Of a stretch of 64,000 bases of DNA, positions 48,910 to 61,062 are shown piece by piece. The notes beneath the pieces were generated by a model. That model did not search any database. It worked only from the letters and a program-made list of their open reading frames with translations, and was not told where the DNA came from. Position numbers and translations under genes: made by a program. This DNA comes from Owenia fusiformis (taxonomy: Eukaryota > Annelida > Polychaeta > Sabellida > Oweniidae): positions 10,545,730 to 10,609,729 of the forward strand of contig CAIIXF020000007.1 in the NCBI GenBank assembly GCA_903813345.2, written 5' to 3'. How positions within the stretch are numbered: position 1 is the first letter of the stretch; the number at the start of each line of letters is the position of its first letter.

Positions 48910-49203
48910 ATGTTCTCATTTCCCATGCTATTTTTAATTTTAAAATGTCTATGTATTCTTTTTTGTAAACATGGGAACGCCGCCCATCTTGAGGTCCTTC
49001 AACCTAAATGCTTAAATATCTTTTCAAATGTTCAGATCGCACCTGAAGACATCATGTGTTATACGCGCGAATTCCATATTTCATTACCAGTTACCTATTT
49101 TGTAGTTGTAAATGAAGCTAACAAACACGCATTACATAACACATTGCATATGTTAAATTATCTACTATATTATTATATAAACTTCATTTATTCGAACTGT
49201 TAA
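48910..49203 (+). CDS. Possible small secreted protein, weak evidence
   Basis: A 97-codon frame begins with a signal-peptide-like segment (MFSFPMLFLILKCLCILFC) followed by a hydrophilic stretch with Cys (QPKCLNIF, EDIMCYTREF). A TATTTAAG box lies about 65 bp upstream (48843). I do not recognise a family. The second half becomes AT-driven (YYYINFIYSNC), so if this is real the true gene may splice before the end. It may equally be a chance frame. Confidence 0.22.
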   Translation: MFSFPMLFLILKCLCILFCKHGNAAHLEVLQPKCLNIFSNVQIAPEDIMCYTREFHISLPVTYFVVVNEANKHALHNTLHMLNYLLYYYINFIYSNC

Positions 49204-49209
49204 TTACGT

Positions 49210-50135
49210 AACAGCACAATTGCAATATATACAGTGATACATGGAACTTATTTACTTTAAGTATAATGTACAGTATAAGTAATGGTATATGAATGTTCAA
49301 ACACTTCATTTCTAAAAAAAATATAGATACTGAAAATATGTTCTCCTTAATATACCTATTGAGTGATTAAAACAACTTATGAACCTGATGATATGATGAT
49401 AAAAAGTATAACTAGTCAGCGTGCTGTGCTCTAATGACTGAGTATTTGATCTCGTGCACAATGAGGTGCACCTAAAAAGCTATTTTAGGTGTAACTGAAG
49501 TATCCATGTCAGTAGATTTTTCCAAAATGTGAAAGTAGTTTGTTGATTACACTCACGAAGCATTTTCAATTATTCAACTGAGCTTTTTTGGACATTTTTA
49601 CAAAATGTATGATTATACAATTTTTTTTATTAATATACAAAATGATAACATTGCGACCTATCCTATACACGACACAGTGCACACACTACGCGTAAAATAG
49701 TACACAGTTTGAACCCAAAATTGTCTCTTTTTGTCAGTCTCAGTTTAGTGGCTCAGTGTCTATTTCTCGACTGAAATATTCAGTTAACCTCCAACTTGAA
49801 CCATCAATAGACTTTATAAAAAAACTCAATTTTATTTCAAGCTTTTATGTATTAGAGCTTGAAAATTGCTCACAATAGAAAGTAAAATTTATTTTTGAAA
49901 GTATATGAAGGTCACACACCATTATAATTTGCACATACTTGTAGTACGCACTTACATGGTAAGCAGTCTTATTAAGTAATGGTATTTTCAGGAAAGAAGT
50001 TTCATATATAGAGCCATATAGTATATACTGTAAGTGTATTGAGAGTGCAACTTGCAGGCCGTGCAATCTTAAGAATTAAGGGTATTTTAGATACATTATC
50101 CGTTTAAGTTTCCTCTTACTGTAGGTCCTAACTAT
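49210..50135. other. Intergenic stretch between genes A and B
   Basis: Contains the 3' UTR of gene B. TTTATT at about 49829 would be AATAAA on the minus strand. No other feature was seen. Confidence 0.45.
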
Positions 50136-50141
50136 ATGTCG

Positions 50142-53100
50142 CTATCGTGAATTGTTCTGGCGAAGTCCTGGAAAAAAGTATTGGGGCATTTATCATTTTA
50201 CTAATTCAACGTTGACATAATGGAAACAATGGATTGTCCTTCGAAAGGAGTAACAATGTTCAAATTATACTTACCGTTATTAACTCTGGAATGTTCATAA
50301 AGCATTATTCTGTTGTTAAGTTCTCTCAACAGTGTTTCTGATGGTTGGCTATGCAGTTCGAGGTTTGGGCTTATCATAACATTTCCTTCTCGTCCATTGT
50401 GGTATGGTCCAACGTTTCCAACCGGGAAGTTCTCGGTGTTGTTATACGTAGCATTGTCGTATGCCATTGTGAATTTCTCTTTATCGTGAACCATGCCCGG
50501 ACCCACACTGTCTCTCGTCCCATACACGTACCTTCAATGTGACATTGTAAATGATAAGAGATTGGTGATTTGTATAAAACTCGTATTTTCATGGATATCT
50601 AGAAATAGGCTAAATTATCTAAATTGAATAATCGTACCTTGTCAACCTCTGTGGTTGCGCTACCTTCTTTAAGCGAACTATAATTATCCCAAACCAGATA
50701 GAAATAAATATGAAAAAGACGACGAGGAGAACGCCGGTGCCGATAGTAACTCCCCAAACTGACTTTGTAAACAGATCATCTGGAATAATGATAACGATAT
50801 TCACATTTGAAAATAGCAATCAACGTGACAGCTTATGTACAGTAGATGAGTAGGCAAGTTATTTACCTCACAGGATCGAAATAAACCCCGGGAATAAACT
50901 ATACATAGTTGGACATGCCATACCTGTCTCGCAATGCCGGCCAGTGTATCCATGTGTGCATGAACATGTGTAGTTGAATGGAGTCGCCACTCTACGGCAC
51001 GCTCCACCATGTTGGCAAGGAGAAGATATACATGGGTCTACATCTGCAAAGTGAGAGATTACAATAATATAATTGATTGTTTATATTCACGATTTCTTAC
51101 AATTGATAACTAATTGATTTATGTATTAACCATTATTCTGAACATGTGTAGTTATATATATAAAAAGGATGTGAATATATACTCATACCCACTTCGAATT
51201 CACTAATCATTATCTAGATTTGGCATACCTATTTCGCATTCATATCCAGTGTATCCTGGGTTACAGAAGCACGAGAACCTATCAGTGTTGTTATAGCAGC
51301 TACCATGGTAACTGCACGTTACGTTGACGCAGAAATCAATTTCTAAAATACATGCGACATATTTTAGGACACTGCGAACATCCTCAAAGCTCTAGAGCCC
51401 ATTCGAAAGGAGGTATTAAATATTACATACTAATAAAATATGTCAATGGTGAGAATTTTAATTGATTTGTCTGTATTTCTCGAAGACGCTCACCTTGTTC
51501 ACATTGAACTCCAGTGTAGCCAGGAAAACAATCACATACGTAAGAATCTCCTCTGTCCAGGCAAAGGCCATTCATGCCACAGGGACTCGGCAAACAGGCC
51601 TGCTTCTTTATCTCACAATCCCTCCCAGTGTAAAGAGATGGACAATCACATGTGTAGATTTCTCCATTAATCCCGCCTGGTATACACATTCCTCCATTTC
51701 TGCAAGGGATGGGGGTACATCGGCGATCTAAAATTTGTATTTGTATCTATCATAATTTATGCTGCACATGTCTACATACTGTATGATCAGTCTGTCAAGG
51801 TGGGTGTTCAGTATATTCCGAAATAATTTCCAGACAAAAATTGGAATATTAGAAGAATCATGGAACAAATTATTAGTAAGATAACTTAGAAAAACTGATT
51901 CAGCATCAAGAAAATGGTGATTTGTGAAAATCTGTCTGTTCAGAGAAATTTATTCTGAGATCTCATTTGTGGCAAGGAAGGTCATTATAATGCTTGACCC
52001 AACCCACATATTAAAGAACTTATTTCTTCTATGTCCTTTAAAACTCATATTACTTCTTTGCTTATTCTGCTCGCCAAAAAGATAACAACATTTTTTCACC
52101 TAAAATTTGACCGACCAATTCCATTTTCTTGATGTTGAACCAGTCTATCGATCTAACCTTCGTTATTGGTCTCATCACACTCCAGATGCTTTCATTTTTA
52201 TCGTCAAAGGGGTTACCGAATTTTTATTTATTTATAATTATTATCTACGATGGCTAATGCTTTATTAAACAAACCTTGTTCACATCTAATTCCTGTAAAT
52301 CCTGGAGGACAATGACAAACGCCGTGTGCTCCAAATGATTGGCAGAGTCCCCCATTTTCACAACGGTTGAGGGTGCACCATCTGACATCTTAAACAGTAT
52401 ATTTTTTTCTTCATTACTGACATATTTTAATGATATAATTTCGAAAGGCCTAGAGTTTCCAATACTTACTGATGAAGTTGACGATTTTCATTCAGAATTT
52501 CATAACTGTCGTACTCCTATTTTATGCCAATCTTTATCATAATAGTGAAAAATGTTGCAGCTGGCAATATTTGTGATTTTTACAAATAAAAGTACTCTAA
52601 CCTCGTTCACACTCAACACCAATATAGCCTTCTCTACATATGCATTTGTATCCTCTCAGTCCTATCCGTTGGGGTATACATGTTCCACTAACCTGGCCGC
52701 CGCATGCTAGCGATATCATACACGGATCTGTATCTACAATAAACGTTGCATAAACATGCAAAATGTCATCACCTGTCATTTGTTGCAGACGCCGAACCCC
52801 GGTCACAAAAAGTTGGAGATTGAATATGTCAGATGTGAAGACATGACAATCGATAATAAATATATGTATCACTAGTTTTGCTGATATAAAGCGTTGTTTG
52901 CGTGGTGTATGTTTGTAGACTATTCAGTCGGTTGACTCCCATTTGACTATGATAATACTAAACAGTAATCATCATGATATAACTGATTGAAACTTACGGA
53001 AAGCTATAGGGGACATGCGCATAATTCAAAATCGAATGGAGTTTTAACATGGGAGTGATATCACACACCGCGGCCCAGTCAGATAGATTTCATCGCGCAC

Positions 53101-56100
53101 TGAATGAATTACAGGGGCCGCGTTGTGCAAAGTTAATTAAAATAAAGTGCGCAGAAATTCCGGCATTCAGTGCGCGATGAAAAAATGATTATCTGTGAAT
53201 AAATAACGAATAAAAATTCGTGGCACCACGAATTTGATTTTTTTCGAAAGACTGCGGAGTGAACCAGCGAAATGACAATTTTGGATAATATTGATGGCTC
53301 TAACGAGGAGAACTTTGAAATTTCCCGATTCTACCGCGCAGCACATCCAGGACCATGATGCGCACTTTTATCAGATTCGATTCTAATATGGTTTCAAAGA
53401 TAATGTTCATTAAAAGAGGGCGTATGCATACAGATTACACATGGCGTTATGTTGAAGTGACCCTTGCAAAGGGTTCCATTGAAAATATATTATTTTGGGC
53501 CATTTCATATCTTTTAATTGATATTGTATAAAATATTTTCAATGTTTGAAAATTATAATCTTATAAATAACATTTTATGTAATAAAACTGTAACGAAATG
53601 GTAAATACGGAATATGATGCAATACAATGCAGTGCAATATGATGTTATACAATGCAGTGCAATATGATGCAATACAATGTGGTGCAATATGATGTAATAC
53701 AATGCGGTGCAATATGATGCAATACAATGCAGAGCAATATGATGCAATACAATGCAGTGCAATATGATGCAATACAATGTAGTGTAATATGATGCAATAC
53801 AAAGCAGTGTTATATGATGCAAAAAATGCAGTGCAATATGATACAATACAATGTAGTGCAATATAATACAATAAAATGCAGTGCAATACGATGCAATACA
53901 ATACAGTGCAATATAATGCAATACAATGCAGTGCAATGCAATACAGTGCAAAACAATGCCGTGCAGTGCAATACAATGTAGTTCATTTCAATACAATGCA
54001 GTGCAATACAATGTGGTACAGTGCAATACAATGCAGTGCAATACATCGCAGTTCAATACAGTGCAATACAATGTAGTGCAATGCAGTGCAATAAAATACA
54101 ATACAGTGCAATTCAATACAATGCAATACAACACAGTGCAATACAATACAATGCTGCGCAATACAATACATTACACTGCAATAAAATACAATGCAGTGTA
54201 AATCAAGACAATGCAATACAATACTGTGCAATACAAAGCAATGCAGTGTAATACAATACAGTGCAACACAATGTGGTACAGTGCAATACAATGCAGTGCA
54301 ATACAATACATCGCAGTTCAATACAGTGCAATACAATGTAGTGCAATGCAGTGAAATAAAATACAATACAGTTACAATGTAGTTCATTTCAATACAATGC
54401 AGTGCAATACAATGTGGTACAGTGCAATACAATGCAGTGCAATACAATACATCACAGTTCAATACAGTGCAATACAATGTAGTGCAATGCAGTGCAATAA
54501 AATACAATACAGTGCAATTCAATACAATGCAATACAACACAGTGCAATACAATACAATGCTGTGTAATAAAATGCAGTGTAAATCAAGACAATGCAATAC
54601 AATACTGTGCAATACAAAGCAATGCAGTGTAATACAATACAGTGCAACACAATGTGGTACAGTGCAATACAATGCAGTGCAATACAATACATCGCAGTTC
54701 AATACAGTGCAATACAATGTAGTGCAATGCAGTGCAATAAAATACAATACAGTTACAATGTAATTCATTTCAATACAATGCAGTGCAATACAATGTGATA
54801 CAGTGCAATACAATGCAGTGCAATACAATACATCGCAGTTCAATACAGTGCAATACAATGTAGTGCAATGCAGTGCAATAAAATACAATACAGTTACAAT
54901 GTAGTTCATTTCAATACAATGCAGTGCAATACAATGTGGTACAGTGCAATTCAATGCAGTGCAATACAATACATCGCAGTTCAATACAGTGCAGTGCAAT
55001 ACAATACAGTGCAATACAATACATCGCAGTTCAGTGCAGTGCAATACAATACAGTGCAATGAAATGCAATTCAATGCTATGAATGTACACCTTCTACAGT
55101 CAAATAAACACAGATAAAATTGTAATAGTATGTTAGTGTATGGAGTTTGAAGTGGGTGGGGGATACAATTACCAGTCTGCTGATTGATGACTTAATAACT
55201 TAGAAAAGATCTCCTAGCTTTTAACAGGTGGCACTTATGTCTACCTTATGTTCTTGAACAATCTCGTCTAAGAATACAGACCCGTATCCTGGATTAACCT
55301 GGGGGAGTGGTTTTACCAAGGGGGAGATTTCGCCAAGAGGGGGGAGCTTTTTGACAGTTATGGCAAAAAAATCATGCGAAAAGTGCTAAGAATGGTGAAA
55401 AACTGCATGATTTTGAACGAATATTTGGCAAGGGGGAGGGGGGTGAGGCCCCCTGGCTACGGCCATGGAATACATATAGGAACTTTCCTTCTCCCAGAAG
55501 AAATGGTATACAGGTATTACATCAATCATTCTGGTATTTTGTATACGAAGGTCTGTAGTTACTTTATTGAAAGATGGCAGTGTACACTGTGTACTACCAT
55601 TTTGAGGTCAGTTTGACTTTATAATTCTGCGCACTATAATCTGTAATTCTCATAGATATCCTCTCTAGAGGCATCACTGTGATCCAAAATTACAATTTCG
55701 CAGGTCAAGTCTGCAGTCTTTCGAAAAAAGTTGAATTCTTTGTGCTACCCTTTCTTGTTGGGCATTTATTAACAGAAAACTATAATTACATCGCGCCAGC
55801 ATATACAAGCTTCAGCGCGATATTTTGAGTCTGTTAATAAATAAAGTGCGCGGAAATCGATCTTACTGGGCCGCGGTGTGCGATATCACTCATAAACAAT
55901 TTTTAATTGCGCACTGAATGAATTACAGGGGCGCGTTGTGCAAAGTGAATTAAATAAATAAAGTGCGCAGAAATATATCTGACTGGGCCGCGGTGTGTGA
56001 TATCACTCCCATGTTAAAACTCCATTGAATTTTAAATTCTGCGGTATATCCCCTTTCGCTTTCCGTAGAAACTGAACTGTTTGAGAATAAGACATACACA

Positions 56101-58237
56101 AATATATTTGTTTTGTTCAGTGACATTAAGAGAATCACACTTTAAACAGTATTCTGTGAGAACTCACAATCTGAGCAACGTACTCCTCGAAAATTATGAT
56201 AGCAATCACAAATCCCAGCATCTTCGTTGCAATAGCCTCCCAATGGATAGCAGGCGTAATCTTCTGGACATCTGAGGCCTTGAGCATTCACAGGCCCGAA
56301 AAAACCTTAATTAGATGGAAATCAGGTGATACCAAGTTGCAGTTCTTGTATGTGAGAATTCGAAGGCAAAGCGATTGGTTAAAAATGAGAAAAAATCTTC
56401 AAGAAACGAATATTACTAGCTACTAGGACATGACAACAATAAACAAATCAATGCGTTTGATTTTTCTACACATGAACAGATTCTGTACATGAAACGTACG
56501 CCATGTACCAACTACGCCACTTGCACAGTTTCAATCAAATGCATGAGGCAATACTTTTGGAGTTGAATAAAAGCGTCATATTTCGACAATGGAAGTGGAA
56601 AATGGAGAATATTTTGCCAAATCAATCAATCAATCATTTACACAAACATTTGCTTGATTAAGAAGTCATATAATACTGCAGATTCTGTGAAAATTTTATG
56701 AAAATATATTGAAAAAAATAAAACTAGAAAGATATTATGAGAACTTTATGATCAACCCTCGTACTTTCAGCTGATATTTTACATAGATGAAGATGGATAA
56801 TAGACTACGAATATGTTTTAGATACTAGTGCTCTACAGTACTTACCTATCAATATACAAATTCCCAGATTTAAGATTACATTAGATCTGAAAAATACAGA
56901 GGTGAAATAAAATCTAACAACATATACAATATTTATATGTTATAAATATAGATGTTGATATAATTATAAAGCACGTACATGTATATCCGTATTTATTTTA
57001 AAGATGGCTTGACGGCATTTTGGTGGTATGTGGGATATCTCCAGTTGCCAAGAGGATAAAAAATGTCATTAATGTGATAGTTATTATAACCTAGTGCAAA
57101 TGTGATAAAATCCTTAAGATTTCGTCACATGGATGTCGATTATCAATAAAACTATAATAGTAACAAATGTAGATTTGTCTCTCTCTAATTTTCTATATTC
57201 GGGACGAACCAAAATTCGAATGTTTGTACATGTTTTATCATACTTTGGTTGACAGAGAATAATTAATCTAAAACACTTTTTTAATTTCTAATTTTTTATC
57301 GATATCTTTTTTCGAGGCCGTTCTTAAGGAGTAATACATAAATATTAGTCTTGGTGTCAAAGTGTTTATCAATGGTGGCAAAAATGAGATGATGCATTTA
57401 CCCTGTGTAATTTAGTTACAACGCCCAAGAACTTTATTGCTTGAATCAGAGACATATAAAACATTTTATATGTCTCTGCTTGAATAGAGGTCGTAGCTTT
57501 TTAAATGGATGATTTTTTTATTTTCGAACCTAAGAATACCTTATTTAACTTCATAAAACCTTTGTTTGTATCCGACCAGAATTTTCAAGGGCATGGAAGG
57601 TAGGGATAATCGCTTAGGCCCGCGTCATGGCAGTAATATAAACGTATGAGTTATGTACAAATACTGCACGTACGTTATATTGACGTAATTTGTGACCAAA
57701 GCCTATAATGCAAAAAGTGCCTATAATTTCTCTAATGTACAGTACATACGAAGATATTCCTGTGACACGTATTACTGTTTGTTTCATTGGGTCTGTTTAA
57801 AGACATGTTGTCTCATTAAAGGTTTGAGAAACAACAGAGAATATAAAATGATGGAACCAAGCGTCGGGGAAAAATGATATCTACCGAAAGAGAAAAACAC
57901 TTTTCCGTGGTTATAGATTATTAACATTCAAAGGCAGATTTACTGTAAAAGACGGATATTATTGCATTATATTAATTCAGTGTTATTAAAATGGAATTCG
58001 CTGCTTAAAAAGACGATGCACTGGTAAACATGTTGTTTTGAATTATTTTAAAAAGTTTAAACATTTTATAACGTAATTGTATTTTACGATTTTCCCCTAT
58101 ATTCACTTCCAATTTATTGAGTATTGTATTTTTTATGATATTATGATATTGCTACCAACCTTAATTGTCTGATGACAAAAAAAGAAATAACGTCATTAAA
58201 TAATCATTGAAACTAACCTTGTTTTTCGGATATCCAT
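50142..58237 (-). CDS. Type I membrane protein with 7 EGF domains (gene B)
   Basis: Eleven minus-strand coding exons close into 436 aa: 58218-58237, 56846-56886, 56168-56278, 52602-52733, 52275-52388, 51494-51727, 51229-51342, 50924-51043, 50638-50779, 50275-50531 and 50142-50167. The signal peptide (MDIRKTRSNVILNLGICILIG) is split over three exons, one of them a 41-nt micro-exon. Seven six-Cys EGF domains follow, two of them in one exon (51494-51727). Next come a membrane helix (VTIGTGVLLVVFFIFISIWF), basic VRLKK, and a short tail ending LLRELNNRIMLYEHSRVNNG, where a 26-nt last exon is spliced on. Introns between EGF exons are phase 1 and the intron after the membrane exon is phase 2, as in gene A downstream, so the two are paralogues. 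The first two exons and the last are the least certain. The 3.4-kb intron 3 holds a composite transposon with satellite DNA. Confidence 0.8.
53610..55080. repeat. Pentamer-based satellite (CAATA/CAATG/CAGTG)
   Basis: Almost the whole stretch is built from 5-mers of the form CARTR. At its left end they are arranged as a 25-bp unit (CAATATGATG plus CAATACAATGCAGTG); further right they form longer higher-order blocks, for example copies of a 130-bp block at about 54371, 54753 and 54893. Neither strand is coding. The complementary strand lacks stop codons because of the pentamer composition, which produces a spurious 363-codon frame. Confidence 0.93.
55315..55465 (+). repeat. Dispersed repeat, pair with 18905-19040
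   Basis: Aligned with the reverse complement of 18905-19040. The G-rich terminus (GGGGGAGGGGGGTGAGGCCC then CCTGGCTACGG) is shared in form. It is nested within the composite element. Confidence 0.65.
57447..57478. mobile_element. 32-bp palindrome with 8-bp direct repeats
   Basis: CAGAGACATATAAAA is followed after CA by its exact complement. Immediately outside both ends is GCTTGAAT (57439-57446, and 57478-57485 overlapping the last G). A CAGAG terminus with an 8-bp duplication is the signature of hAT transposons, so this may be a hAT derivative reduced to its two ends. The class is inferred. Confidence 0.5.
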
Positions 58238-58239
58238 TT

Positions 58240-58765
58240 CCTTGCCAGAAAGATTGAAGTTTCGAATCTCAGGATACACATGTATAGTAATGAAAATGAT
58301 AGTAAAGATGAATGGTTCGATGAAGTGGTTGTCATTAGATTCTAAATCATATTTTGTTTAATGTGATTAAAGTCCACGTAGGAGTGACGGTTTAACGTGA
58401 TACTGTTACTGATGTAGAATAATTATAATTATTCTAATAACAATTAAGTTTGAAAACAATTAATGTGCGTATGTTTGAGCAATAATACTAAATAACAACA
58501 ACGCAGGTGTAGCAAATTCCATCGAACAGACATGACTGCCATTTTCACAAAATTCCTCTTCTACTTTTTAAGTTTGTAAAATCGTAAAAAATCGTAAAAT
58601 AACACATGTAAATATTGCTGCCATTTTTCAAAATGGTCCCCTACTAGCCAAAGTGTTAAAAGACAGAGTGACATGCTTCTGAGTATTCAAATATATCAAC
58701 TATGAAAAAATCGTTCCACTAGTACCTTTTGAGTGTGAACCAGATGAACAAGATCGGTATGAGAT
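58240..58765. other. Presumed 5' region of gene B
   Basis: Upstream of the gene B start codon (minus strand). The 5' UTR probably runs to about 58330. No TATA box was identified. Confidence 0.4.
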
Positions 58766-58767
58766 AA

Positions 58768-58920
58768 ACAGATCATCTTATAGTCGGTTCAGGATATTGG
58801 GATTATCCCTTAGCCAATATGATATATCTGCCCTCGTTATAAATGGCCTTCGGATAGATATATTACATTAACCTCTGTATCATCCCAATATCCCAAACCT
58901 CATATTATAAGATAATCAAT
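58768..58920. mobile_element. MITE-like double inverted repeat of about 150 bp
   Basis: Outer arms (GATCATCTTATAGTCGGTT, then GATATTGGGATTATCC, against the right end reading inward GATTATCTTATAATATGAGG and GATATTGGGATGAT) enclose an inner inverted pair around TATATCTGCCC...GGATAGATATA. Noncoding. Confidence 0.65.
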
Positions 58921-58924
58921 GTAT

Positions 58925-61045
58925 ATTTACATTTTCTAGAAAACTGATTAGATGCATTCGTACACATATTATGATAAACCTTTTTCTTCAGCATGATATG
59001 AACAGAGCTCGTTAATGCAAATAGTTAAGAATTTCAACCAAGTGAATAAACAATACACAACCACAAATAATTGAACATATAAGTACACAGATATCCATAT
59101 ATGAATGAATGAATTCGTTTCTTTTTTACAAACTTTATGACATGGTCATAAAGTGCTCCCCTTAGTATTAAAAACAGCTACCGAGGAAATGCAACTAATA
59201 TATGGATCCAACATGTACGTTCACAACTTGATGGTCCAGTACAGTGTTGCTATACGTTCCTCCCCATGAGACCCTATATCAAAGCAACACCATCCGGTAA
59301 TTCATAGACATCTTACACAATACTAAAAACAATTACAATGAACTTACTTTTGATGAGAATAAAAATATAATCAAGAACTTTCATTTTGCCTCCGTTAATT
59401 ACTCCCAAATAGCGTGCATTATCAATAATTAAAGACTTGTTTCTAAGCATGTAGACCTCTATTTTCTAGCTAGCGTTGCTCAATAAAGATGTACTGCTAT
59501 ATCTCAAACAGCATAAGTTCCGTAAAGAAGACTAAAGTAAGTTGACTATTTCATTTTCCATGCGAGTTAACGCACATTCCAAAAACATGATTTTTCCTTT
59601 TCAAATTGGGGCATTGTTTAGGATCGTAAGTGGATTGACGTATTATTATATTTATTGTAACAATTTCTATCATTGTTTGAAATTGATTGCAAAATCGAAC
59701 CGAGGAAATGAAATAAATACTCAAACGGACGGATGTTTTACTAAAATACTATACGTCTGCACAACAGTAGGAAAATATTTAGCTATGACGGGGAAAAAGT
59801 CTAATTCACACTCGACGGATCATGAAAAGAGGGTTGTATGGATGGACTGAATGCTCTGTCAGTTACATTGAAGTACGATTTATAGCCGGGGCATATACTG
59901 TCTTAGCGACTCTATTTGTAACCGCATCATTTTATTGATAAAGTTTGACTTCAGAAAAAATATTTAAGATAAGGGTCAGCGAGTTAAAATGAAAACTGAC
60001 ATAAAATCGTACGTGAAAAATCCACCGCACCCTTTAGGTAAAGAAACTAAAAGACAATTATTCGGATTATCTGCAAACAAACTTAAGTTTAAATGGAAAT
60101 TGTACTTTACCTACACAGGTTTTGGAGATTGACTTTCATGGATTACTTTAAATAAAAACAATGGATTGAAACGAGGAAACGGCTGAACTGAGGAACTTAT
60201 ATCACGGTGAGTTTTCTTATTCAATTTTAAAGTTTTATATAATTTAAGATATTCATAACGAGATTATACTAAATATGTATGTAAGTTCATTATTGATGTT
60301 TGTCCTGACTTATAATTAGTTCAATAAAAAGTATGTCTAAAGATATGGGACCAAGATATGTGGGCGTCAGACGGAAGAAAACATTAATATTAACGCAGGC
60401 AAAAGATGGAAAATTATCCCCCTCCCCCTCCCCCATCGTACCCATTTTCATCTAACCTGAGCCATACATAAGCGTTATTTACGCTAATCTAAAAACAATT
60501 AAGGTTGTGGTGTTTTCAAAATTACGATGGTCCTGACCTGCTGGGAAGTGAAAATTGACAAGTCACAGAGAGGAAAGCGGGAAGGGGGGGGGGGGGGTCA
60601 TCTGACATGTCTAGTACTAGTGCCGGTGTAAAAGATATTATGGTCCCCTGGGGATTATGGTCTCCTTTCTTAAATGCCCTTACTGGCCCTGATTGTGGAT
60701 ACGAGAATTTGGACGGAAATTGAAAGTGTGGATATGTATGGGCTAACACCTTATGCCTGAATTGCGGAATCCAGGAAGTTTTTGCAATAAAACTCTTTAC
60801 CAGTTGTTCAGTTCAACCCTCGGTTACACTGGATTATGACATAAAAAATATTTTATCGTTCAGGCTATCGTTCTTTGATTATAGTTCTTAGTGATATAAG
60901 ATTGAGGACGTTTTTCATTCTGAGAAAAAAGCAGTAATTCGATTTTACCGAGACATTTCGATTACGGGTTATTCATGAGAGACACCATTCCTTGTATCAT
61001 TTTCCTAACAATAAACAAAAACAATGAAGTAACTGATATCTCAAA
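58925..61045. other. Intergenic stretch with mononucleotide runs
   Basis: Contains a C-rich tract at 60417-60436 and a run of 14 G residues at 60584-60597. Short open frames (59542-59850 plus, 60522-60749 minus) have no recognisable features and I do not call them genes. Confidence 0.45.
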
Positions 61046-61062
61046 ATTTTTTTGTCAGAGCC

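Larger units (their letters stand above)
52995..56067. mobile_element. 3.07-kb composite element carrying satellite DNA
   Basis: The outer about 95 bp at each end are inverted repeats, beginning TACGGAAAGC and including GGAGTTTTAACATGGGAGTG and ATATCACACACCGCGGCCCA. A direct repeat GAAACT flanks the element (52989-52994 and 56068-56073). Subterminal words such as GCGCACTGAATGAATTACAG occur at about 53095 and 55908 and, partly inverted, near 53165. Inside are the pentamer satellite (53610-55080) and a fragment of a dispersed repeat (55315-55465). No transposase is present. It sits in an intron of gene B in AT-rich DNA. Confidence 0.8.

Noticed and set aside
50201-50274. Read-through C-terminus of gene B
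   Set aside because: A strong GTAAGT donor and a matching acceptor give a shorter end that resembles gene A. I kept the spliced model and flagged the alternative.
53983-55074. 363-codon minus-strand open frame (LHCIVLHC-type repeats)
   Set aside because: It arises because the pentamer satellite has no stop trinucleotides on that strand. Other frames on both strands are open too, and composition is pure repeat.
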